This document shows, piece by piece, positions 25,793 through 33,918 of a DNA stretch of 41,983 nucleotides. The stretch spans positions 1 to 41,983 of the forward strand of contig JANYHI010000071.1 of assembly GCA_025359125.1 (NCBI GenBank), read 5' to 3'. The translations under genes and the position numbers were made by a program. Position 1 is the stretch's first letter, and each line of letters starts with the position of its first letter. The stretch comes from Cytophagales bacterium. Lineage in GTDB: Bacteria; Bacteroidota; Bacteroidia; Cytophagales; Cyclobacteriaceae. The notes beneath the pieces are model-generated. The model was given only the letters and a program-made list of their open reading frames with translations, ran no database searches and was not told the DNA's origin.

Positions 25793-26861
25793 TATCGACC
25801 CTGATATTTCCCAAGCTAAAACTATCTCCACTAATTTTTATTTAGATCCTTATTATTTTAAAGAATCGAAAGAGAAGATTTTTGCCCGTACCTGGCATTT
25901 AGTTGGAGATGCCGACCAGGTGAAAGATAGTGGTTGGGTTACACCTGTAAATTTATTGGAGGATTTTTTAAACGAGCCGCTACTATTATCAAACGATAAA
26001 GAAGGTCACCTTCATTGTTTATCAAATGTATGTACACATCGAGGCAATCTAGTGGTAGATAAACCGTGCAAGTTGGGCGACTTACGTTGTAAATATCATG
26101 GACGAAGATTTGGGTTGAACGGTAAGTTTTCTTCTATGCCGGAGTTTAAAGAAGTAAAAAATTTTCCAATGGCAGCCGATGATCTTATCAACCTTCCGCT
26201 TTATAAATGGGGGAAATTATTATTTACTTCGTTAGGTACTGAATTACCTTCAGAACTTTTTTTTAGGGAGATGGCCGAGCGAATAAGCTGGATGCCAATT
26301 AATGAATTTGTTTTTCACCCCGAGCTATCAAAAGATTATTTGATTGATGCACATTGGGCACTTTATTGCGAAAACTTTTTAGAAGGCTTCCATATTCCAT
26401 TCGTACACGCAGGCCTTAATGCAGCCATTGATTATTCCAATTATTCTGTTGAGTTATTCAGGTATTCTAGTTTGCAATTGGGTATCGGAAAGAAGGATGG
26501 ACTTAATTTTGATTTGCCAACGTCTTCGCCTGACTATGGAAAAAATGTGGCGGGATATTACTTCTGGGTTTTCCCGAACATGATGTTTAATTTTTATCCT
26601 TGGGGCTTGTCTATAAATATTATAAAGCCGATCTCATTAAAGAAAACGAAAGTATCTTTTCTCTCTTTTGTGTGGGATGAAAGCAAGCTGCGATTGGGTG
26701 CGGGTGCAGATTTGCATAAGGTAGAATTAGAAGACGAAGAGATTGTTCAAAACGTGCAGCGAGGCATTCGCTCAAGATTTTATAAGCACGGTAGGTATTC
26801 AGTATCGAGGGAAATGGGCACGCATCATTTTCATCGGTTGATTGCGGAGTTTATGAAGTAA
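25776..26861 (+). CDS. Rieske-type aromatic ring-hydroxylating oxygenase, alpha subunit
   Basis: This 361-residue soluble protein has an N-terminal Rieske [2Fe-2S] domain with CTH (Cys86, His88) and CKYH (Cys105, His108). A catalytic domain follows with the mononuclear iron motif ENFLEGFHIPFVH (His206 and His211). The C-terminal EDEEIVQNVQRGIRS segment is also typical of the family and likely contains the acidic ligand neighbourhood. No beta subunit or reductase is adjacent, so the electron donor is encoded elsewhere. The substrate could be an aromatic or a quaternary amine (choline/betaine oxygenases share this build). Stop codons of this gene and of DUF3667 abut exactly. Confidence 0.9.
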   Translation: MTLNFDIDPDISQAKTISTNFYLDPYYFKESKEKIFARTWHLVGDADQVKDSGWVTPVNLLEDFLNEPLLLSNDKEGHLHCLSNVCTHRGNLVVDKPCKLGDLRCKYHGRRFGLNGKFSSMPEFKEVKNFPMAADDLINLPLYKWGKLLFTSLGTELPSELFFREMAERISWMPINEFVFHPELSKDYLIDAHWALYCENFLEGFHIPFVHAGLNAAIDYSNYSVELFRYSSLQLGIGKKDGLNFDLPTSSPDYGKNVAGYYFWVFPNMMFNFYPWGLSINIIKPISLKKTKVSFLSFVWDESKLRLGAGADLHKVELEDEEIVQNVQRGIRSRFYKHGRYSVSREMGTHHFHRLIAEFMK

Positions 26862-27668
26862 CTACTTATTGTTGCCGGGTTTAAGCAACTCGTAAATTTC
26901 CGGATTAGATGTAATTAAGATGATTACAACAGCTATTCCAATAAGGATAAAGAAGAATTGAGATAATATATAAACACCAACTCCTTTAATAAAAGCTTTG
27001 ATTTTTGATTGATAATTAAAAAAATCAGCGTTGGCGTAACCAATTAAAATAATTGAAACGAAAAGTATTATAGAGCTAGGTATGAACGCTCCGGTAATTT
27101 TATACATAACAAGGCTAAGCACGCTAAGCCAATAAATATGACCTTGAACATAGAACGGAAGAATTGTATTTTCTAAATAATTATAATTACTTTTTCTAAA
27201 AAATATAAATCGAGAACAGAAAGCCTGTATTGGGATGTATAGAAAGGAAACTAATTTTAAATTATTTGAAATAAATTGAAGTACTACTTCTGAAAATTTC
27301 TGAACCCCGCTTCCTTCTTTAGGTGCCGGCATGAAGTTAGTATTTTTATTAGCTGATCGCATTAATTCTGCAAGTGGAATTTCTAGTAGGGATGATACCA
27401 GATATAAAAGGGTTATCATCAAAAAGAAATACCCAACTGGCCCATAGTATTTAGCCCGATTGCCCGCGATAAAAGTGCGAGCTGCCGCACCTGGCCTAAC
27501 TGTTAAATCTCTTAGCGTTCGCGGAAACATTCCATCAAAACCATACACCCTCGCCCAGAAATCGTTCCAGCCTTCACGGAACGTAATGCGTTTTACGCCC
27601 ACGCGCTGGCAACAATGGCTACAAAATTTTTCGATGACTTCCTTCTCGCAGTTAATGCATGTGGCCAT
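26862..27668 (-). CDS. DUF3667 zinc-ribbon membrane protein
   Basis: This 268-residue protein starts with a zinc ribbon (Cys4, Cys7, Cys16, Cys19 in CINC...FCSHC). Then comes the DUF3667 pattern RITFREGWNDFWARVYGFDGMFPRTLRDLTVRPG and IAGNRAKYYGPVGYFFLM. About five hydrophobic helices follow. Function is unknown; the family is widespread in Bacteroidota. It is the last gene of a co-directional group with fabH and the 74-residue protein (28-base gap), perhaps one transcript. Confidence 0.88.
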   Translation of the reverse strand: MATCINCEKEVIEKFCSHCCQRVGVKRITFREGWNDFWARVYGFDGMFPRTLRDLTVRPGAAARTFIAGNRAKYYGPVGYFFLMITLLYLVSSLLEIPLAELMRSANKNTNFMPAPKEGSGVQKFSEVVLQFISNNLKLVSFLYIPIQAFCSRFIFFRKSNYNYLENTILPFYVQGHIYWLSVLSLVMYKITGAFIPSSIILFVSIILIGYANADFFNYQSKIKAFIKGVGVYILSQFFFILIGIAVVIILITSNPEIYELLKPGNNK

Positions 27669-27696
27669 GGGTTAGCAATTGATCAGAAAATTGCAA

Positions 27697-27921
27697 TTAG
27701 AATTTATCGGGGATTTGTACAATGCGAACCACAATTTCATGCGGGTCGCCATCTTTATCTAACAAATTAAATTTTACCATGGGATTGTCTCTATTGATAT
27801 TACTTTCCACATGAACGATTTCGTTGTTCTGTAAATGCTTTTCGATTTCTTTTTGCAATAGGAAAAGCGCATTGGCCATGTCTACTTCTAACGGACTGGG
27901 GTTATATGAATCGGTTTTCAT
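27697..27921 (-). CDS. Conserved-looking small protein, 74 aa
   Basis: This is a 74-residue acidic soluble protein of unrecognised family. The first half is a predicted helix (SPLEVDMANALFLLQKEIEKHL). The second half is beta (MVKFNLLDKDGDPHEIVVRIVQIPDKF). It lies between fabH and the DUF3667 gene with gaps of 38 and 28 bases, in the same direction, so it is likely co-transcribed. Reading frame, start and operon position support a real gene. Confidence 0.65.
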   Translation of the reverse strand: MKTDSYNPSPLEVDMANALFLLQKEIEKHLQNNEIVHVESNINRDNPMVKFNLLDKDGDPHEIVVRIVQIPDKF

Positions 27922-27959
27922 TTTTTAATACGGGTAGTAGTCGCTTACAAACTATTTTT

Positions 27960-28958
27960 TTACCACCGTATTAAAGCAGAAGCCCATGTAAAGCCACTGC
28001 CAAAGGCGGCCAAACAAATTACGTCATTTTCTTTCATTTTACCTTCTACCCAGGCTTCGCTCATGGCAATAGGTATAGACGCGGCTGTTGTATTTCCGTA
28101 GCGCATAATGTTGTTATACACTTTGGAATCAGGTAGCTCTAGTTTTTGTTGGATAAACTGACTGATCCGCAAGTTTGCCTGATGGGGCACCAATAAACTG
28201 ATATCTTCTTTCTTCATATCGTTGGCATGTAGCGCTTCATTAATCACTTCTATGAATCTAACCACGGCATGTTTAAATACCTGGCTTCCATTCATCACCA
28301 CCTTAAATCCAGTTGTATCTAAAAATTGCTCGGGCTGTCTTTCCGCGTGTGGCCGACTGCTGCCTGGATCTTTCACATAAAGCTCTTCTGCAAAACGACC
28401 ATCGGCATGCAAATGCGTAGATAATATTCCGGGCTTGTCAGCTCGTTGTAGAACTACTGCGCCTGCGCCATCGCCAAAAATCACCGCTGTATTTCTTCCG
28501 CGAGTCGTAATATCAAGTGCGGTAGATTGAATTTCTGCACCTACTACCAAAATAGTTTTGTACATGCCCGTTTTTATGAATTGATCGGCCACAGACAATG
28601 CATAAATAAATCCAGAGCAAGCATTTTTAACTTCCAGTGCACCAATTCCTTCTAACCCCAATTCGCGCTGCATAATTACACCGGAGCCAGGGAAATAATA
28701 ATCGCTAGTGATGCTGGCAAAAACAATAAACTCAACATCTTTCTCGACTAAGTTTGCACGTTGCAATGCCATGCGTGCAGCTTTAGCAGCCATGTTGCCA
28801 ACGGTGTCTTTAGCAGGATCTATCCATCTGCGCTCTTTAATTCCGGTTCGTTCTATTATCCATTCATCATTGGTATCCATTAGATTGGATAAGTATTCAT
28901 TGGTGATTACTGTTTCAGGAACATGGTGGCCGAGGCCAACAATTTTAGATGAATGCAT
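27960..28958 (-). CDS. fabH: 3-oxoacyl-ACP synthase III (FabH)
   Basis: This 332-residue beta-ketoacyl-ACP synthase III of the thiolase fold starts fatty acid synthesis by condensing acyl-CoA with malonyl-ACP. The catalytic triad is visible: Cys114 in KNACSGF, His259 in VPHQANLRI and Asn289 in YGNTTAASIP. The length is typical. Paralogous FabH-like enzymes acting on special acyl chains are common in Bacteroidota, so this copy may not be the only initiator. It is followed by two small co-directional genes. Confidence 0.95.
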   Translation of the reverse strand: MHSSKIVGLGHHVPETVITNEYLSNLMDTNDEWIIERTGIKERRWIDPAKDTVGNMAAKAARMALQRANLVEKDVEFIVFASITSDYYFPGSGVIMQRELGLEGIGALEVKNACSGFIYALSVADQFIKTGMYKTILVVGAEIQSTALDITTRGRNTAVIFGDGAGAVVLQRADKPGILSTHLHADGRFAEELYVKDPGSSRPHAERQPEQFLDTTGFKVVMNGSQVFKHAVVRFIEVINEALHANDMKKEDISLLVPHQANLRISQFIQQKLELPDSKVYNNIMRYGNTTAASIPIAMSEAWVEGKMKENDVICLAAFGSGFTWASALIRW

Positions 28959-29046
28959 GGCTTAATTTTAAAAGTGATGGCGAAGTTAAGGAATTGTTTC
29001 CTAATGAGTGTTAGTAAAAATTATGCCTCCAACATCACACTTAAAT

Positions 29047-29727
29047 TTAATAGGCCAGTTTAAAATAAATTGGCATTATCATTTTTATGCGCACGGGTTT
29101 CCCTCTTTGTTTACCTGGTTCCCACTTGGTAAGAGCCAATACTCGCATTGCTTCTTCATCACAGCCAGCACCGATTCCTCGGATGACTTTTAAATCGATG
29201 GGTTCACCAATCTTATTGATTACAAATTCTACAAAAACCTTACCCTCTGTACCAATTTGTCTCGCTTGCCTTGGATATTTTAAATTTTTTGAAATGGATT
29301 TATAGAATAAAACATACCCACCGATAGGCAGAGGATTTTTTTCCGCAAAAATAATTGGCTCATCAGATTCTTCGGGAAGCTCATCAAAAACAGATTGAGT
29401 AAAATGTTGATAACTGCTTGAATCTAATTGTGGATCCTCTGCCGGAGTATTGTCATCTACAGGAATTAAATCAGTAGGCTCTATTGAATTGATGTTCGAA
29501 ATTACTTTTTTTAAAATCGGCTGTGGTACTTTGGGCGTATTGGTAATCGGTATTGAGATGGCAACTTCTGATTCTGATTTTTCATATTCTCTTGGTTTTG
29601 GATTTACTTTTACTGTCCTCCACTCAAAAGCAGTAATCATGAGTGCGATACTGGTTGCAAGGCCAAATAAAAAGAATTTGTTGCGTTGCAGACTTAAATC
29701 TTTGCTGGGGTTTTTCTTGGCTTCCAT
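29047..29727 (-). CDS. Energy transducer TonB
   Basis: This 226-residue protein has a cytoplasmic start (MEAKKNPSKDLSLQRNKF), one transmembrane helix near residues 20-36 (FFLFGLATSIALMITAF) and a short periplasmic spacer (~100 residues, only mildly proline-rich). The C-terminal TonB domain (~145-226) contains YPRQARQIGTEGKVFVEFVINK and KWEPGKQRGKPVRIKMIMPI. It couples the proton-motive force to outer-membrane receptors; no exbB or exbD is here. The leader carries a short-period repeat. It lies 139 bases after the sigma-factor/membrane-protein pair, in the same direction. Confidence 0.9.
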   Translation of the reverse strand: MEAKKNPSKDLSLQRNKFFLFGLATSIALMITAFEWRTVKVNPKPREYEKSESEVAISIPITNTPKVPQPILKKVISNINSIEPTDLIPVDDNTPAEDPQLDSSSYQHFTQSVFDELPEESDEPIIFAEKNPLPIGGYVLFYKSISKNLKYPRQARQIGTEGKVFVEFVINKIGEPIDLKVIRGIGAGCDEEAMRVLALTKWEPGKQRGKPVRIKMIMPIYFKLAY

Positions 29728-29734
29728 AATTTTA

Positions 29735-29769
29735 AGATTTACGATTTTAGATTTTGATTTGCGATTTAA
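29735..29769 (-). repeat. Short-period repeat in TonB 5' leader
   Basis: GATTTAC/GATTTTA/GATTTTG/GATTTAA-type units recur with roughly 7-base spacing just before the tonB start. The tract is similar to the one before the E2 gene at 14350-14385. Confidence 0.5.
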
Positions 29770-29848
29770 AAGTTTTCAAATCGTTTCATCTCTATTCAGT
29801 AAACTCTACTATTTCACTAAAGTCACTTTATGGAAAAAATTTACCTCT

Positions 29849-29903
29849 AACTTTTAATTTCAGCTTTCAACTTTTAATTTCTGTCTTCTCACTTTTTAAT
29901 TTC
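29849..29903. repeat. Threefold AACTTTTAATTTC repeat
   Basis: AACTTTTAATTTC occurs at 29849-29861 and 29869-29881, with a variant at 29891-29903. The second and third copies fall inside the 3' end of the 81-residue protein gene and so encode its lysine-rich tail. Confidence 0.6.
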
Positions 29904-30112
29904 TTATCTCCCTGTCTTTTCTCCCAACGTTGCGCAAATGTTATTAGAATAACTACAACTATAATTAATAAAAAGAAAACAAACACACGCACAATCTTTT
30001 TCATCTTCTGCTCTTGTTCGTGTTGTTTAAGCACAGCATCGTAATTACGAAACCGCTCGGTGCCGCGTGCTGTAAGGCGTTGCCTGCGCATGCGTATTTC
30101 GTGCTTACCCAT
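29867..30112 (-). CDS. Small membrane protein next to ECF sigma factor
   Basis: This 81-residue protein has a strongly basic N-terminal half (MGKHEIRMRRQRLTARGTER), one transmembrane helix near residues 40-58 (IVRVFVFFLLIIVVVILI) and a charged tail. Its start overlaps the sigma-factor stop by 8 bases, indicating translational coupling. The position is that of an anti-sigma factor. However, the cytoplasmic part is only ~38 residues and shows no zinc anti-sigma HxxxCxxC motif. The family is unrecognised; a minimal sigma regulator is possible but unproven. Confidence 0.65.
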   Translation of the reverse strand: MGKHEIRMRRQRLTARGTERFRNYDAVLKQHEQEQKMKKIVRVFVFFLLIIVVVILITFAQRWEKRQGDKKLKSEKTEIKS

Positions 30113-30683
30113 CGTACTTTATTTTAATATTGAATTGTGTACGTAGTTTATCAAGTGCTCGGTAGGTTCGCATTTTCGCTCCGCTTTCAGTTATGTCTAA
30201 GATAAATGCAATTTCCTTAAAGTCCTTGTCTTCAAAAAATCGAAGCTCTAAAACCTGCACCATTTCGGTAGGCAGTTCATTCATGTAGCTAATTACTCTG
30301 CTCACCATCTCTTCATCCCACCCATCATTGGCTTGCTCTACCAACTCTTTTACTTTTAATTCTTCAATGCTAAATATTTTCTTGCCTTTATTTTTTCGGT
30401 AGTGCTTATTAACTTCATTCGAAGCTATCTTATATAACCAAGCAGAAAATGGAAATCCGCGGAATTCATATCTCTTTAAATTATTCAGTACGTTGATAAA
30501 TGTTTGAGAACAGAGATCGCCAGCTAATTCTTCGTCATCGGTTTGTCGGTAGAGAAAATTGAATATCCGATCAAAGTATAATTCATAGAGTTCGCCAAAT
30601 GCCTTCGGGTCCTTCTTCGATCGCTCAATTACTTCCTGCTCTTTTCGGATTTGATCGTCCGTCATGCTGAGGCGGTTTACCAT
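30105..30683 (-). CDS. ECF-type RNA polymerase sigma factor
   Basis: This is a 192-residue sigma-70 family protein. Region 2 is at residues ~25-95 (LYELYFDRIFNFLYRQ, AGDLCSQTFINVL, SAWLYKIASNEVNKHYRK). Region 4 is at ~130-185 (LPTEMVQVLELRFFEDKDFKEIAFILDI, GAKMRTYRALDKLR). There is no region 3. The next gene (81 residues, membrane) overlaps it by 8 bases and tonB follows. An internal ATG at 30665 is a possible alternative start. Likely regulon: envelope or TonB functions, inferred from neighbours only. Confidence 0.92.
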   Translation of the reverse strand: MVNRLSMTDDQIRKEQEVIERSKKDPKAFGELYELYFDRIFNFLYRQTDDEELAGDLCSQTFINVLNNLKRYEFRGFPFSAWLYKIASNEVNKHYRKNKGKKIFSIEELKVKELVEQANDGWDEEMVSRVISYMNELPTEMVQVLELRFFEDKDFKEIAFILDITESGAKMRTYRALDKLRTQFNIKIKYDG

Positions 30684-30751
30684 CTAATAATGCAAAAGTT
30701 TTGTGGAAGTCACAACATTATCTGTAGATTGAATTATATAATATTCAAAAA

Positions 30752-31276
30752 ATGAAAATAATTATTCTTACTTGTTCGCTAATACTTGCAGGATATTTTG
30801 CTTACGCACAAGCCAATCCGTATCCATGTAAGAGCAGTCCGCAACACCGGCAATTTGACTTTTGGATTGGCGAGTGGAATGTTTATTTACCTGATCTCAA
30901 ATCTCAAGTAGGAGAAAGCAAAATCGAAATTGGTTCAGATGGCTGCTTGATATTGGAGAATTGGACATCGAAAGCAACGCCACCCACTACAGGTAAAAGT
31001 ATGAACTATATTAATCCGCAAACAAGTAAATGGGAACAGCTTTGGGTAGGTTCCGGAATTAATCTTAATAACCCACAGAAATTTATTAATGGTGAGTACA
31101 AGGATGAAGCAATGCGGTTTGACTTTACGCAAGTAGATGTAAACGGCAATCAACAAATTGGCCGCTTTATTTTCTTTAATCTTAAAGATAAAAAAGTTCG
31201 TCAGTTTTGTGAAGTGAGCAGCAATGCCGGTAAAACATGGATCACGCAATATGATTATTACTATATCAAGAAGTAA
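30752..31276 (+). CDS. Secreted lipocalin-like (DUF1579-like) protein
   Basis: This 174-residue protein has a signal peptide (ILTCSLILAGYFAYAQ). QFDFWIGEWNVYLPD opens the mature part, the FDFWxGxW pattern found in DUF1579-type lipocalin-like beta-barrels. The rest is beta-rich (SKWEQLWVGSG, RFIFFNLKDKKVRQF, WITQYDYYYIKK). A ligand is not known. Single gene, divergent from the sigma factor, with the metalloprotease following after 77 bases. Confidence 0.72.
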   Translation: MKIIILTCSLILAGYFAYAQANPYPCKSSPQHRQFDFWIGEWNVYLPDLKSQVGESKIEIGSDGCLILENWTSKATPPTTGKSMNYINPQTSKWEQLWVGSGINLNNPQKFINGEYKDEAMRFDFTQVDVNGNQQIGRFIFFNLKDKKVRQFCEVSSNAGKTWITQYDYYYIKK

Positions 31277-31294
31277 TCATTGCCACTCATCAAA

Positions 31295-31336
31295 AAATTA
31301 ATTTAATAGGAAATTAATTTAATAGATTTCAAATCT
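31295..31336. repeat. Tandem 15-mer repeat plus palindrome upstream of metalloprotease
   Basis: AAATTAATTTAATAG occurs at 31295-31309 and again exactly at 31311-31325. It is followed by the perfect palindrome AGATTT-C-AAATCT at 31324-31336. All lie within the 77-base gap before the start at 31354 and could bind a regulator. Confidence 0.6.
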
Positions 31337-31353
31337 GTATAAAATATTACTCT

Positions 31354-33825
31354 ATGAATAGGTTCTTAATTCTATTTACCGCTTTTATAATTCCAGTAAG
31401 TCTTTTTTCACAAAAGAAGGGCACGGCAACCACTTCCACACCAGAGCTTTCACCCATCGAAGTAAAGGTGGCAGGAATGAAAAAAATGGAAGGCTTCATC
31501 AATTATTATTATGACGAGAAGCAGGATAAGATTTATTTCATAATCGATAAATGGGATACAGAATTAATTTATGTAGAATCTATTACTGCTGGAGTTGGCT
31601 CGAATGATATCGGCCTCGATAGAAACCAACTGGGAAAAGAACGCATTGTAAAATTTGAAAAACGAGGTCCCAAAGTTTTAATGGTAGAGCCTAACTATTT
31701 CTATCGCGCCATTAGTACGAATGCGGCAGAACGCAAGGCGGTTCAAGAATCTTTTGCTCAATCAGTTTTGTGGGGCTTTACAATTGTTGCAGAAGATGGC
31801 GCCAAAGTATTAGTAGATGCTTCTGACTTTCTGCTTCAAGATGTTCATGATGTTGTAGGTACTTTAAAGACTACCCAACAAGGAACATATTCATTGGATA
31901 AATCGCGCTCCGCTTTTTATTTGCCTCGCACAAAAAATTTTCCTCAAAATTCTGAAATAGAAGTAACACTTACATTTACTGGTCAGGCTACTGGTAGGTT
32001 TATTAGAAGTGTAACCCCCACTGCATCAATTGTAACGGTTCGAGAGCATCACTCATTTGTCCAACTTCCTGATTCTAATTTTAAGATGCGCAAGTTCGAT
32101 CCGCGATCGGGCTATTACCCAACCTCTTTTTATGATTACGCAACACCTATCAGCGAGCCGTTGGAAAAAAGATTTATTACTCGTCATCGATTAATAAAAA
32201 AAGATCCAACCGCTGCGCTTAGTGAGCCTGTTAAGCCAATTATTTATTATATGGATCGGGGTGCGCCAGAGCCAATCCTAACCGCCTTAATGGACGGTGC
32301 GCGCTGGTGGAATCAGGCGTTTGAAGCGGCAGGGTATAAAGATGCTTTTAAAGTAGAACTTTTACCTGAAGATGCTGACCCCATGGACGTGCGTTACAAT
32401 ATGATCAATTGGGTTCATCGCTCTACACGAGGCTGGTCGTACGGTGGTGGTGTTACCGATCCTCGCACGGGCGAAATTATTAAAGGACATGTGGTTCTTG
32501 GCTCCCTGCGTGTGCGACAAGATTTTTTAATTGCAGAGGGACTGTTGGCACCTTATGAAGAAGGTAAGCCAGTCTCTACAGAAATGGAACAAATGGCGTT
32601 GGCCAGATTAAGACAATTGGCTGCACACGAGGTTGGCCACACATTAGGATTGGCGCATGCCTACTCTAGCAGTGCTGAAAATTTATCTTCTGTGATGGAC
32701 TACCCGCACCCGGTTGCTAAAATATTGAATGGCAAGATTGATCTAAGCCAAGCTTACGATACCAAGATTGGCGAGTTTGATAAAGTTTCTATCGCATTTG
32801 GATATCAAGATTTTGTACCGGGAACAAACGAAGAGGTAGCGTTGGATGGGATTATTCAACAGTCATTAAAAGCCGGGCTTACTTTTTTATCCGATCAGGA
32901 TGCGCGCCCGACCGGAGGTGCCCACCCCTTCACCCACCTGTGGGATAATGGAAAAGATCCGGTTGATGAATTAAATCGGGTAATGGAAGTTCGGTCTCTT
33001 GCCTTGAAGAATTTTGGTGAGAAGAATATTCGACCAGGCATGCCCATGGCTACATTAGAAGAAGTGTTGGTGCCAATGTATTTTTTTCATCGGTATCAGG
33101 TAGAGGCGGCCGTAAAAATGATTGGAGGATTAAATTACCGTTATGCTTTGCGCGGAGATGGCCAACTCGTTACAGAATTACTTTCTGCGCAGCAAGAAAC
33201 GAAAGCATTAGAGGCATTGCTAAAATCCGTAGAACCTGCTCAACTTGTTTTAACTGAAAGTCTTTTAAAGATTATTCCGCCACGCGCGTTAGGATATGAG
33301 CGCCATCGCGAATTGATAAAAATAAAAACAGAACTAACGTTTGATCCCATCTCAATAGCAGAAAGCGCAGCTGACCTTACATTTAGTTTAATACTACATC
33401 CAGCGAGAGCGAACCGACTCATCGAACATCACGCTCGTGATCCAAAACTTGCCGGTTTACATACGGTAATAGATAAATTGATTGCTGCAACATTTAAGTC
33501 TGCAACACAAACAGGTTTGGAGGGCACCATTCAGATGGCAACCAACTATGTTTTATTCAACAATCTAGCAAAGTTGGCTATTTCTAAAAATGCTTCGCCC
33601 GAAGCAAAGGCGATAGCTTTATTAAAATTAGATCAGCTGAAATCATGGTTGGCGGCTAGGGTTACCACAGTTGAGGAGTGGCGTGCGCATTATCTTTTCG
33701 TTGTAAAACAAGTTAACTTATTGCAACAAAATCCTGAAGAATTTAAAGGCGAAGAACTTTTGCCAGCCCCTCCCGGAATGCCAATAGGAGATGCTGATTA
33801 CTATTTTTGTCCGTCTCAGCAGTAG
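31354..33825 (+). CDS. Secreted zinc metalloprotease (DUF5117/DUF4953 type)
   Basis: This 823-residue protein has a signal peptide (ends PVSLFSQ). The N-terminal part (~40-250) resembles DUF5117 (KIYFIIDKWDTELIYVESI, GLDRNQLGKERIVKFEKRG). The catalytic centre HEVGHTLGLAH (His425, Glu426, His429, His435) is a metzincin zinc motif, with a likely Met-turn in SVMDYPHP about 25 residues on. The C-terminal ~350 residues (DUF4953-like) are helical. It probably acts in the periplasm or at the surface on an unknown protein. It may share a transcript with nothing upstream; repeats at 31295-31336 precede it. Confidence 0.88.
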   Translation: MNRFLILFTAFIIPVSLFSQKKGTATTSTPELSPIEVKVAGMKKMEGFINYYYDEKQDKIYFIIDKWDTELIYVESITAGVGSNDIGLDRNQLGKERIVKFEKRGPKVLMVEPNYFYRAISTNAAERKAVQESFAQSVLWGFTIVAEDGAKVLVDASDFLLQDVHDVVGTLKTTQQGTYSLDKSRSAFYLPRTKNFPQNSEIEVTLTFTGQATGRFIRSVTPTASIVTVREHHSFVQLPDSNFKMRKFDPRSGYYPTSFYDYATPISEPLEKRFITRHRLIKKDPTAALSEPVKPIIYYMDRGAPEPILTALMDGARWWNQAFEAAGYKDAFKVELLPEDADPMDVRYNMINWVHRSTRGWSYGGGVTDPRTGEIIKGHVVLGSLRVRQDFLIAEGLLAPYEEGKPVSTEMEQMALARLRQLAAHEVGHTLGLAHAYSSSAENLSSVMDYPHPVAKILNGKIDLSQAYDTKIGEFDKVSIAFGYQDFVPGTNEEVALDGIIQQSLKAGLTFLSDQDARPTGGAHPFTHLWDNGKDPVDELNRVMEVRSLALKNFGEKNIRPGMPMATLEEVLVPMYFFHRYQVEAAVKMIGGLNYRYALRGDGQLVTELLSAQQETKALEALLKSVEPAQLVLTESLLKIIPPRALGYERHRELIKIKTELTFDPISIAESAADLTFSLILHPARANRLIEHHARDPKLAGLHTVIDKLIAATFKSATQTGLEGTIQMATNYVLFNNLAKLAISKNASPEAKAIALLKLDQLKSWLAARVTTVEEWRAHYLFVVKQVNLLQQNPEEFKGEELLPAPPGMPIGDADYYFCPSQQ

Positions 33826-33907
33826 TAATGGACTAAAGCCTTTGCGTGTATGTTTTAATGAGTTTATTAAAAATTACAGGTAAGCTGTTTCTTACTTTTA
33901 CCAGGTC

Positions 33908-33915
33908 TAAATTTG
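33908..33915 (+). promoter_or_regulatory. Promoter -7 element (TAAATTTG) abutting start codon
   Basis: A perfect TAnnTTTG match ends only three bases before the ATG at 33919. The transcript would start at or very near the start codon, so the mRNA is probably leaderless. This also rules out an in-frame TTG at 33913 as start. Confidence 0.55.
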
Positions 33916-33918
33916 CCT

